From Senegalimassilia anaerobia JC110 (lineage in GTDB: Bacteria > Actinomycetota > Coriobacteriia > Coriobacteriales > Eggerthellaceae), in contig NZ_HE611014.1 of the NCBI RefSeq assembly GCF_000236865.1, forward strand, positions 608,359-672,358: DNA of 64,000 bases, read 5' to 3'. The position numbers were made by a program, and so were the translations under genes. Position 1 is the stretch's first letter, and every line of letters starts with the position of its first letter. Below the pieces are notes generated by a model. It was given only the letters and a program-made list of their open reading frames with translations, had not been told where the DNA came from and did not search any database. Below are positions 25,421 to 32,814 of the stretch, in pieces.

Positions 25421-25456
25421 CGATAGGCGCGGCTTCGGGAGAAACCGCGCCTATCG
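25421..25456. terminator. Terminator downstream of guaA
   Basis: CGATAGGCGCGG (25421-25432) pairs perfectly with CCGCGCCTATCG (25445-25456). It lies 34 bp after the guaA stop and upstream of the GyrI-like gene. Confidence 0.75.
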
Positions 25457-25489
25457 GCAGTCATTATATCATAGAATCGAACGGGTGTT

Positions 25490-26470
25490 CTATTCCCACT
25501 CCACCGTGCCGACGGGCTTGGGGGTGAGGTCGTAGCACACGCGGCAGATGCGGGGAACCTCGGCGGTGATGCGGGCGGTGATGCGCTTGAGCAGCGCCCA
25601 GTCAAGCTCGGGGACCTCGGCGGTCATGACGTCGACCGTGTTGATGCAGCGGATGATGCAGGGCCAGTCGTAGGCGCGCTTGCCTTCGCGCACGCCGGTT
25701 GCGCGGAAGTCGGGCACCACGGCGAAGTACTGCCAGATGGTCAGGCCGGCGTTGTCGATCTCCTCGCGCACGATGGCGTCTGCCTCGCGCAGCGCCTCCA
25801 GGCGATCGCGGGTGATGGCGCCGAGGCAGCGAACGCCCAGGCCGGGGCCGGGGAAGGGCTGGCGCTCGACCATGTTCTCGGGCAGGCCGAGCTCACGGCC
25901 GACCACGCGCACCTCGTCCTTGTACAGCAGCTTGACGGGCTCGCACAGCTCGAACTGCAGATCGTCGGGCAGGCCGCCCACGTTGTGGTGCGCCTTCACG
26001 CCGTCCTGGGACTCCAGGATGTCGGGGTAGATGGTGCCCTGCGCCAGGAAGCTGACCTCGTTGCCGACCTTGCGGGCCTCCTCCTCGAACACGCGGATGA
26101 ACTCGGCGCCGATGATCTTGCGCTTGGCCTCGGGCTCCTCGACGTCGACGAGCTTGCCCAGGAAGCGGTCGGTGGCATCCACGTAGACCAGGTTCGCGTC
26201 CAGCTGGTTTTTGAACACGTCGATGACCTGCTCGCTTTCACCCTTGCGCATGAGGCCGTGGTTCACGTGCACGCAGATAAGCTGCTTGCCGATGGCCTTG
26301 ATGAGCAGCGCTGCGACGACGGAGCTGTCAACGCCGCCGGAAAGGGCCAGCAGGACCTTCTTGTCGCCGATTTGCTCGCGGACTGCGGCAACCTGCTCGT
26401 CGATGAAGGCTTGGGCGAGTTCGGGGGTGGTGATGCGCACCATGTCGTCGGGACGCTTGTTCGGATCCAT
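25490..26470 (-). CDS. guaA: GMP synthase, ATP-pyrophosphatase subunit (no glutaminase domain)
   Basis: 326 residues, corresponding only to the C-terminal two-thirds of a standard (about 515-residue) GMP synthase. It adenylates XMP and aminates it to GMP. The PP-loop LLALSGGVDSSVVAALL, VNHGLMRKGE, FLAQGTIYPDILES, PFPGPGLGVRCLG and the C-terminal KPVGTVEWE are all present. The N-terminal class-I glutamine amidotransferase is absent and is not encoded elsewhere in the window, so it either uses free ammonia or a separate GuaA1-like subunit, as in archaea. The ATG at 26470 follows AAAAGGAGC. Its stop codon begins the CTATTCCCACTC motif that recurs in the accessory region. Confidence 0.92.
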   Translation of the reverse strand: MDPNKRPDDMVRITTPELAQAFIDEQVAAVREQIGDKKVLLALSGGVDSSVVAALLIKAIGKQLICVHVNHGLMRKGESEQVIDVFKNQLDANLVYVDATDRFLGKLVDVEEPEAKRKIIGAEFIRVFEEEARKVGNEVSFLAQGTIYPDILESQDGVKAHHNVGGLPDDLQFELCEPVKLLYKDEVRVVGRELGLPENMVERQPFPGPGLGVRCLGAITRDRLEALREADAIVREEIDNAGLTIWQYFAVVPDFRATGVREGKRAYDWPCIIRCINTVDVMTAEVPELDWALLKRITARITAEVPRICRVCYDLTPKPVGTVEWE

Positions 26471-26810
26471 GCAGAGCTCCTTTTGGTTCGCGGGTATGCG
26501 CTGCCGTGCGCAGCACATGAGTCATAGCCCCCATATTATATGCGGCAGGGTCCAGGTTTTCTTTTGCCGAGACGGGCTTTTTTGTGGTCGAGCAGCGGAT
26601 TCCTGCGCTCGGCGACAGGCGGGTCGTGCTCGCATGCCGTCAGGAGGTGACATTCGATTCCCTCTCGACGGCACGAGGCCGCGCGTTTTGCGCGGTTACG
26701 GGAATCGCCCTTGCAGTGCCGGCGCGGGAGCAGCCGCGTTGCCGATGCATCCCGGCAGGGTTTTCTCCTGGTAGGATACGGGTATGGTATCAAGCGAAGG
26801 AGGGGGTTCC
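26471..26810. other. Intergenic region between guaA and the aldo/keto reductase
   Basis: Divergent promoters must lie here; no strong hexamers, hairpins or genes are seen. Confidence 0.5.
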
Positions 26811-27953
26811 ATGAACTACAGGCGTTTGGGCAGGACGGGGCTTGAGGTCAGCGAGATCGGCTTCGGCGCGGAGTGGATGCCGGGTGACGACCAGGAGAAG
26901 GTTTCCCGTTTGGTGGATTTCGCTGCGGAGCAGGGCGTCAACATCGTGGATTGCTGGATGGCCGATCCGGCGGTGCGCAGGGTTTTGAGCAACGCCGTCT
27001 GCGCGCACCGCGGCAAGTGGATCGTGCAAGGTCACTTCGGCGCCACCTGGCAAAACGGCCAGTACACCCGCACGCGCGAGATGGATGCGGTGATCCCGGC
27101 TTGGGAAGAGCTGCTGTTGTGCTTCGGCGGGCATATCGAGTTGGGGCTGATCCACTTCGTGGACGCGGTCGTCGAGTTCGAGCAAATCATGAACGGCCCG
27201 TTCATCGAGTACGTGCGAGCCGAGAAGGCCGCCGGGCGCATCGATCATATCGGCTTGTCCACGCATAACCCCGAGGTTGCGCTGCGGGCTGCGGTTACGC
27301 CGGACATCGAGATGATCATGTTCTCCATCAACCCCGCCTACGACATGCTGCCCGCTTCCGAGGACATCAACGACCTGTTCAAGGATGAGTACCAGCCCGG
27401 TCTTGAGAACATGGACCCGCAGCGCAAGCGCCTGTACGCGCTGTGCGAGGAAAACGGCGTGGGCATCACCGTCATGAAGCCGTTCGCGGGTGGGCGCCTG
27501 TTCGACGCCGAGAAATCGCCGTTCGGCGCGGCGATGACCCCCGTGCAGGCTTGCCATTATTGCCTGACTCGCCCCGCGGTCGCCTCCGTGCTGGCCGGGT
27601 TCAGGGACATCGAGGAATGCGCGGGCTGCTTGGCGTACGAAACTGCCGATGACGAGGCGAAAAACTACGCGTCCATCTTGGCTAGCGCGCCGCAGCACGC
27701 CTATTTCGGCAACTGCATCTACTGCGGGCATTGCCAGCCTTGCACCGTGGGCATCAACATTGCCGAGGTGAACAAGTATTCCGACCTGGCGCAGATGCAG
27801 GATGAGGCGCCCGCATCCGTTCGCGACCATTACCTTGCCCTTGAGGTTCGCGCCGGGGACTGCACCGGATGCGGCGCCTGCGAGGCGAACTGCCCGTTCG
27901 GCGTGCCCATCGCCCAGCGCATGGAGGAAACCGCCGCGTTGTTCGGCGCTTAG
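26811..27953 (+). CDS. Aldo/keto reductase with C-terminal 4Fe-4S ferredoxin domain
   Basis: 380 residues. The first ~270 form the AKR barrel (MNYRRLGRTGLEVSEIGFGAEWM, IDHIGLSTHNPEVAL, GITVMKPFAGGRLF), and the tail carries two cysteine groups, CIYCGHCQPCTVGI and CTGCGACEANCPFGVPI, for iron-sulfur clusters. Such proteins are common in anaerobes and are thought to be ferredoxin-linked oxidoreductases; substrate unknown. In the usual catalytic Tyr position the motif is weak (NIVDCWMADPAV), so classical NADPH reduction is uncertain. The ATG at 26811 follows GGAGGGGG. Transcribed alone. Confidence 0.85.
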   Translation: MNYRRLGRTGLEVSEIGFGAEWMPGDDQEKVSRLVDFAAEQGVNIVDCWMADPAVRRVLSNAVCAHRGKWIVQGHFGATWQNGQYTRTREMDAVIPAWEELLLCFGGHIELGLIHFVDAVVEFEQIMNGPFIEYVRAEKAAGRIDHIGLSTHNPEVALRAAVTPDIEMIMFSINPAYDMLPASEDINDLFKDEYQPGLENMDPQRKRLYALCEENGVGITVMKPFAGGRLFDAEKSPFGAAMTPVQACHYCLTRPAVASVLAGFRDIEECAGCLAYETADDEAKNYASILASAPQHAYFGNCIYCGHCQPCTVGINIAEVNKYSDLAQMQDEAPASVRDHYLALEVRAGDCTGCGACEANCPFGVPIAQRMEETAALFGA

Positions 27954-28194
27954 CGGGAAAGGGGGAGTGTCGGGGGCGTTGGCGTGATCGCTTGCGCTAG
28001 GAATTGTGGCGGGATAGGCCCGTTTCCTTGATCGTCTCGATATCAAGCACTTTTGCGATAGTGACGCGCCGACAGGCTCCGCAGCTTCCAGTCTATAGAG
28101 CAACACTTTATGACCAGGCATTTCTTTCTATTTGCGCCTAGCCACGAACTATCGCTTGCCCTAAGCGGTTATTTTCGTTTGCGATTATATGCTC
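27954..28194. other. Intergenic region upstream of the mod operon
   Basis: No gene recognised. AT content rises towards 28190, where the mod promoter begins. Confidence 0.5.
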
Positions 28195-28224
28195 TTGCAA
28201 ATATTATCGTCATCTGTGTATAAT
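28195..28224 (+). promoter_or_regulatory. Promoter of modABCD
   Basis: TTGCAA (28195-28200), 18 bp, consensus TATAAT (28219-28224). The transcript should start near 28231, right before a long palindrome. Confidence 0.8.
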
Positions 28225-28235
28225 CAGCGAAATGA

Positions 28236-28267
28236 CAGGCGCCCCTTCGCATGCGAAGGGGCGCCTG
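28236..28267 (+). promoter_or_regulatory. 32-bp perfect palindrome in the modA leader
   Basis: Each 16-base arm (CAGGCGCCCCTTCGCA and its exact complement) meets at the centre with no spacer. It starts about 5 nt after the predicted transcription start and ends 33 nt before the modA ATG. It could be an operator or a very stable 5' hairpin; there is no following U run, so it is not a terminator. Confidence 0.7.
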
Positions 28268-28299
28268 GTGGTATGGGGACAAAAAAGAAGGGAACCAGT

Positions 28300-29118
28300 A
28301 TGAAAAAGATGAAGAACCGCCTGACAGCGATCGTAGCCGTGGCGTTTGCCACCGTGCTTGCCTGCGGCGTGCTGGCCGGATGCTCCTCCGGCAAGAGCGA
28401 GCAGAAGGCCGAGCAGCCGGAGCAGACCGCTGCCGCAACCCTTGAGGGCAAAAGCCTCAACATCTATTGCGGCGCTGGCATGACCAAGCCGTTCCAGGAG
28501 ATCGCCGACGCTTTCAAGGCGCAAACCGGCTGCGAGATGAACATCACCTTCGCCAACGCCGCACAGATCCAGACGCAGATCAACACCACGCAGGAGGGCG
28601 ACTTCTTCATCGCCGGCTCCGCCGATGAGCTCAAGCTCGTCAGCGATCATGTTGCCACCAGCACCGACCTGGTCAAGCACATTCCCGTCCTGGTCGTGCC
28701 TGCCGACAACCCCAAGGGCATCCAGACCGTCAGCGATCTGGTGAAGTGCGACACCCTTCTGCTGGGCGACCCTGAGTCCACGCCGATCGGCAAGATTGCC
28801 GTCAAGGCCATGACCGATGCCGGCGTTATGGAGCAGGTCAAGGCCTCTGGCGCCATCACCACCTCCACCACCGCCCCGCAGATCGCCGAGGCGCTGGCCA
28901 AGGGCGAGGGCGACGCCGCCATCGTGTGGAAGGAGAACGCGGGCAAGGACGGCCTGACCATCCTTGAGAACTCCGGCATGGAAAACTACGTTAAGACCGT
29001 GCCCAGCGCCGAGCTGACCTGTGCCGCCGATGCCGACGCCGTCAGGGCCTTCTCCGAGTTCCTGCAGACCGAGACCGCCAAGAACATCTGGACGAAATTC
29101 GGCTACGAGCTGGTGTAA
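28300..29118 (+). CDS. modA: Molybdate ABC transporter substrate-binding lipoprotein
   Basis: 272 residues. The signal peptide (MKKMKNRLTAIVAVAFATVLACG) ends in a lipobox LAGC, so it is anchored outside the membrane as a lipoprotein. The mature part has the ModA pattern: LNIYCGAGMTKPFQEIADAF, FANAAQIQTQI, GDFFIAGSADELK, LVVPADNPKGI and GEGDAAIVWKENA. The ATG at 28300 follows AGAAGGGA. First gene of modABCD and the likely source of molybdenum for the hydroxylase encoded upstream. Tungstate binding cannot be excluded from sequence. Confidence 0.9.
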   Translation: MKKMKNRLTAIVAVAFATVLACGVLAGCSSGKSEQKAEQPEQTAAATLEGKSLNIYCGAGMTKPFQEIADAFKAQTGCEMNITFANAAQIQTQINTTQEGDFFIAGSADELKLVSDHVATSTDLVKHIPVLVVPADNPKGIQTVSDLVKCDTLLLGDPESTPIGKIAVKAMTDAGVMEQVKASGAITTSTTAPQIAEALAKGEGDAAIVWKENAGKDGLTILENSGMENYVKTVPSAELTCAADADAVRAFSEFLQTETAKNIWTKFGYELV

Positions 29119-29121
29119 CGC

Positions 29122-30012
29122 ATGTCTGCGGCACCTAAGCCAAAACGTCACAGAGGCCGCAAGCGCAACATCTTCCCGGCATTGTGCATGCTGGTAACGG
29201 GGATGGTGCTCCTATTCATCGGGAGCGCCATCTTCGCTATTGTGGCGGGCGGCATCTCGCATTTCGGCGAGGCCATCAGCTCCGAGGAGGTGTTGTTCTC
29301 CTTGCGCATGAGCGTGACCACTTCAAGCATTTCCACCGTCATCTGCCTGCTGCTGTCGCTGCCGACCGCCTATGCGCTGTCGCATGTGGCGTTTCCCGGC
29401 AAACGCCTGGCCGAGATTTTGATGGAGCTGACGCTGTCGCTACCTTATATCCTGCTGGGCTTCGCCTTGCTGCTGATCTTCTCGTCGCCGCTGGGCAAGG
29501 CGCTCAAGGAGGCGGGCTTCGCCGTGGTCTTCTCGCCTGCGGGCATCGTGTTCGCCCAGATGATCGTCAACCTTCCCTTCGCCATCCGCATGATGCGCAC
29601 GGCCTTCGCCGGCGTCAATCCGCGTATCGAGTTCGTGGCGCAGACCTTGGGCGCCATGCCCTGGGACGTGTTCCGTACCATCATCGTGCCCATGTGCCGC
29701 AACCAGATCATCAGCGCGTTCGTGCTCACCTGGGCGCGCGGCATGGGCGAGTTCGGGGCGACGCTCATGCTGGTGGGCGTGACGCGCATGAAGACCGAGA
29801 CGCTTCCCGGCAGCATCTATCTGAGCATCTCGACGGGCAACACCGAAACCGCTATGGCCACGGCTATGATCATGCTGCTGGTTTCGGCGTTCACGCTGGC
29901 GGTGGCGAACGTGCTCGACCGCCCCACGGGCGCAAGCCGCGTGGGCAGGGCCGGCAAGGGATTGGGTTTGAGGCGCATGAGGAAATGCGGGGAATGCGAG
30001 GGAAAGCGATGA
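29122..30012 (+). CDS. modB: Molybdate ABC transporter permease
   Basis: 296 residues with about six membrane helices. The ABC permease loop is seen in FVAQTLGAMPWDVFRTIIVPMCRNQIISAFVLTWARGMGEFGATLMLVG (in parts; EFGATLM is typical of ModB/CysT-type permeases). The basic N-terminus (PKPKRHRGRKRN) is cytoplasmic. The ATG at 29122 is 3 bp after modA, without a good ribosome binding site of its own, so coupling to modA is likely. The end overlaps modC as ATGA. Confidence 0.9.
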   Translation: MSAAPKPKRHRGRKRNIFPALCMLVTGMVLLFIGSAIFAIVAGGISHFGEAISSEEVLFSLRMSVTTSSISTVICLLLSLPTAYALSHVAFPGKRLAEILMELTLSLPYILLGFALLLIFSSPLGKALKEAGFAVVFSPAGIVFAQMIVNLPFAIRMMRTAFAGVNPRIEFVAQTLGAMPWDVFRTIIVPMCRNQIISAFVLTWARGMGEFGATLMLVGVTRMKTETLPGSIYLSISTGNTETAMATAMIMLLVSAFTLAVANVLDRPTGASRVGRAGKGLGLRRMRKCGECEGKR

Positions 30013-30725
30013 GCGGCGGCAGCATCGAGATTCGCGACATGGTGGCGCGCCGCGGCAGCTTCTTGCTGCGCGTTGACGAATTGCATATCGAGCCGCACGA
30101 GATATTCGCCATCGTGGGGGAGACAGGCGCCGGCAAGACCGTGCTGCTCGAGGCGATTGCCGGGGCGTTTCCCCTGGAGGCCGGCAGCATCCTGCTTGAC
30201 GGCAAGGACATCCGCTGCCTGCCCGTGCAGCAACGGCGGTTGGGGATCGTGTATCAGGACCACGCGTTGTTCCCGCATATGACGGTTGCGGAGAACATCG
30301 GCTACGGCCTGAGGATGGCGCGCGTGCCCAAGGCCGAGGCCGCCCGCCGCGTGGAGGAGATGCTCGACCTGTTCTCCATCCGCCATATCGCCGACCGGTA
30401 CCCCGGCATCATCAGCGGCGGTGAGGGTCAGCGCGCGGCGTTGGCGCGCGCGTTGGTGATGCAGCCGGAGATCTTGCTGCTCGACGAGCCGTTCTCGGCG
30501 CTCGACCCCACCACCAAGAAGCGCATGTACGAGACGCTGCGCGACGTGCACGGCCGCTTCCGTTGCACCGTGGTGTTCGTCACGCATGACTTCAATGAGG
30601 CGTGCTGCCTGGGGCACCGCGCAGGCATCATCTTGGACGGCGCGCTGCAGGCCGTGTGCCCCGCCGACGAGCTGTTCACGCGCGAGTTCTGTCCGCAGGT
30701 GATGGCGTTTCTGGGCCGCGGCTAG
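30009..30725 (+). CDS. modC: Molybdate ABC transporter ATP-binding protein
   Basis: 238 residues, an ABC ATPase: Walker A GETGAGKT (near residue 37), Q-loop YQDHALFPHMTV, signature SGGEGQRAALARAL (Glu where Gln is common), Walker B ILLLDEPFSALD and the H-loop FVTHDFNEA. It stops after the ATPase core: the C-terminal molybdate-binding (TOBE/MOP) domain of proteobacterial ModC is missing, so feedback by intracellular molybdate must act elsewhere. Starts within the stop codon of modB (ATGA). Confidence 0.9.
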   Translation: MSGGSIEIRDMVARRGSFLLRVDELHIEPHEIFAIVGETGAGKTVLLEAIAGAFPLEAGSILLDGKDIRCLPVQQRRLGIVYQDHALFPHMTVAENIGYGLRMARVPKAEAARRVEEMLDLFSIRHIADRYPGIISGGEGQRAALARALVMQPEILLLDEPFSALDPTTKKRMYETLRDVHGRFRCTVVFVTHDFNEACCLGHRAGIILDGALQAVCPADELFTREFCPQVMAFLGRG

Positions 30726-30780
30726 CGGTATCATCGTCAAAAAGGAAAATCACGCGCTAGGAAGCGCAAGGAGGAATCAT

Positions 30781-31623
30781 ATGTATATCCCGGACAGCTA
30801 TCTCGATGAGCTTATCGCTTCCGACATCCCCAGTGGGATCGACCTGACCACGCATGTTCTGGGCATCGGCGCGCAGCCGGGCCGCATGGAATACTACACG
30901 CGCGACGCGGCCCTGCTTTGCGGGACCGAGGAGGCTGCCCGCATCTTCGGCCGTTTCGGCTGCACGGTGGTCGAGGCGCTTCCCAGCGGCAGCATGCTTG
31001 CGCCTGGTGACGTGTTCATGACCGTTGAGGGTCCTGCTGCCGGCCTGCATATGGGGTGGAAGATCTGCCTGAACATCTTCGAGTACTATTGCGCGCTTGC
31101 CACCAAGGCCAGGCAGATGGTGGATGCCGTGCATGCCGTGAACCCGCTGTGCGAGGTGCTTTCCACCCGCAAGCTCATGCCCGGCACCAAGCCCTTCGAC
31201 GTCAAGGCGCTTACGGTGGGCGGCGCGTTCCCGCATCGTCTGGGGTTGAGCGAGACGGTGCTCGTCTTCGATCATCACCTGACCTTCTACGGCGGGCTTG
31301 AGCGGTTCATCGCCGACTTGCCGCAGCTCAAGGCGAAGGTCTGCGAGAAGAAATTGTTCGTCGAGTCGAGCACCGAAGACGCGGTGCGCCTGGTGGAAGC
31401 CGGCGTCGACGGCGTGCAGCTTGACAAGGTGGCGCCTGAGCAGGTTGCGCAGCTGGTGCCGCAGCTCAAGGCCATCAACCCGCACGTGACCCTCATCGCC
31501 GCCGGCGGCGTCAACCTGGGTAATGCCGCCGAGTATGCCGCCACCGGCGTGGACGGCCTGGCCACCACCTGCCTGCACTTCGCCAAACCCCTCGACATGA
31601 GCGTGCACATGAGCGCGCTGTAG
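30781..31623 (+). CDS. modD: ModD, quinolinate phosphoribosyltransferase-like molybdenum transport protein
   Basis: 280 residues homologous to NadC. The N-terminus MYIPDSYLDELIASDIPSGIDLTTHVLGI is the specific ModD pattern, followed by LLCGTEEAARIF, STRKLMPGTKPFDVKALTVGGAFPHRLGLSETVLVF (in parts), VEAGVDGVQLDKV and IAAGGVNLGNAAEYAATGVDG. ModD proteins occur in mod operons; their reaction is not established, and the residues aligned with NadC's substrate Args are partly kept. The ATG at 30781 follows AAGGAGG. Last gene of the operon. Confidence 0.85.
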   Translation: MYIPDSYLDELIASDIPSGIDLTTHVLGIGAQPGRMEYYTRDAALLCGTEEAARIFGRFGCTVVEALPSGSMLAPGDVFMTVEGPAAGLHMGWKICLNIFEYYCALATKARQMVDAVHAVNPLCEVLSTRKLMPGTKPFDVKALTVGGAFPHRLGLSETVLVFDHHLTFYGGLERFIADLPQLKAKVCEKKLFVESSTEDAVRLVEAGVDGVQLDKVAPEQVAQLVPQLKAINPHVTLIAAGGVNLGNAAEYAATGVDGLATTCLHFAKPLDMSVHMSAL

Positions 31624-31643
31624 GGAAGCGCCGGGTTTTGCGC

Positions 31644-31685
31644 GCTGCCCGTATGCGTGTGCTTCAGGGCTTGCGTACGGGCAGC
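31644..31685 (+). terminator. Probable terminator after modD
   Basis: GCTGCCCGTATGC (31644-31656) and GCGTACGGGCAGC (31673-31685) pair over 13 bp with one mismatch. No U run follows, so termination is not certain. Confidence 0.45.
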
Positions 31686-31757
31686 ATGGTGGACGCCACT
31701 TGATTTGTGCGAGATCGAGCCGCTCGCACTGCCGGCCCGAGGAAGCGCTTGGGACTC

Positions 31758-31994
31758 TTATTTCGCGGGGATGATCTCGATCCACTGGCCGTCGGGGTCG
31801 GCGATGAAGTACAGGCCCATGCGGGGGTTCTCCCGGATGATACAACCCATCTTCTCGTGGAGTTCATGGAAAGCGTCGAAATCGTCCACGGCGAATGCGA
31901 TGTGGGCGTCCTTGCCGCCGTTGTCGTAAGGCTCCACCTGCCCGCGGTTCCAGGTGAGCTCGATCTCGAAGGGCGCCTCGTCGTTTGCGGACGT
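31758..31994 (-). pseudogene. 5'-truncated VOC/glyoxalase-family gene
   Basis: The peptide ends in a clear vicinal-oxygen-chelate C-terminal half: PFEIELTWNRGQVEPYDNGG, AHIAFAVDDFDAFHELHEKMGC, then LYFIADPDGQWIEIIPAK. The N-terminal half of the fold (first metal ligand, FYxxxLG) is missing, and upstream the frame runs into the end of the Crp-type regulator gene with no start codon near the homology. I read it as a remnant of a lactoylglutathione lyase-like gene whose 5' part was lost when the Crp/hcp unit was placed here. Confidence 0.65.
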
Positions 31995-32068
31995 GAGTGC
32001 AAGGATTCGCGTCGGTCGCAAAGCGGAAATCCGTGTCAGCTGCAACGTGTCAGCAAGTTGCCTGCGCG

Positions 32069-32719
32069 CTACAGGAGCCGGTATGTGCGGCCTTCGTAGT
32101 CGATGACGCCTTCTTTGCGCAGCTTCGACAGCTCGTTCGACAACGCGCTGCGGTCGACGCTGAGGTAGCTTGCCAGCTTGGTTTGGCTGTAGGGGATGGT
32201 GAAGGCGCGGGTGCCGGCCTTTTTCTGCTGCTGCGAGAGGAAGGCGAGGATCTTGCCCCGTATGGTTTTGGGGGTCATGGCGATGGCGCGGCGGTTCATG
32301 TCCAGGTTGCTTAGCGCTAAGGCGCGCATGAGGTTCGAGGAAATGTGCGAGTGGCAGCCGCATTGCTTGGGGCAAGGATGGATGATGCGCTCGGCTTTGA
32401 GCAGCACCACCTCGCAGGCCGAATCTGCCAGCACGTCGATGTCAAGGGGCTCCATGCTGCAGGCGTATCCGTGAGCGAAAAGCGAGCCGGGTCCCAAGAT
32501 ATCCAGGATCGTCGTCTCGCCCCAGGCGTCCGAGACCTCGATCCTCACGCGTCCGGACAGGACGATGCCGAGGTATTCGGTGGGCTGGCCGGCGCGCATG
32601 ATCCGCTCCTCCCGGCTGAAAGCCCTTCTTGTCGCCCCAAGGCAAGGTAGCATCAAGTTCGCTTCGTCTTGGGCTATGCCGGCGAAAAGCATTGAAGAAG
32701 AAGTGGGGATATTAAGCAT
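32069..32719 (-). CDS. Crp/Fnr-family transcriptional regulator
   Basis: 216 residues from the ATG at 32719 (AGGTG upstream). The N-terminal cyclic-nucleotide-binding-like barrel (RIMRAGQPTEYLGIVLSGRVRIEV, GPGSLFAHGYAC) is followed by a dimer helix and a winged helix (PYSQTKLASYLSVDRSALSNELSKLRKEGVI). A cysteine cluster HPCPKQCGCHSH lies before the dimer helix, at a position unlike FNR's N-terminal cluster, and could bind metal or sense redox or NO. Divergent from hcp, which it very likely controls. Effector is not determined. Confidence 0.88.
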   Translation of the reverse strand: MLNIPTSSSMLFAGIAQDEANLMLPCLGATRRAFSREERIMRAGQPTEYLGIVLSGRVRIEVSDAWGETTILDILGPGSLFAHGYACSMEPLDIDVLADSACEVVLLKAERIIHPCPKQCGCHSHISSNLMRALALSNLDMNRRAIAMTPKTIRGKILAFLSQQQKKAGTRAFTIPYSQTKLASYLSVDRSALSNELSKLRKEGVIDYEGRTYRLL

Positions 32720-32739
32720 TGGCTTCACCTGTAGGTTCT

Positions 32740-32766
32740 ACAACAGAAATGTATGAGACACAACAG
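32740..32766. promoter_or_regulatory. Direct repeats in the crp-hcp intergenic region
   Basis: ACAACAG occurs at 32740-32746 and 32760-32766, exactly 20 bp apart (two helical turns), within a 95-bp divergent promoter region. Candidate binding sites of the Crp/Fnr regulator; the first copy lies in TTCTACAACAGAA, which also has TTCT/AGAA ends. Confidence 0.35.
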
Positions 32767-32814
32767 TATAGTGCAGTCACTTCGTAAATACACCCTTTGA
32801 TTGAGGAGCGCGAA

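Noticed and set aside
27954..28299. Molybdenum cofactor riboswitch upstream of modA
   Set aside because: The predicted leader is only about 70 nt and is filled by one palindrome; the Moco RNA needs several conserved helices.
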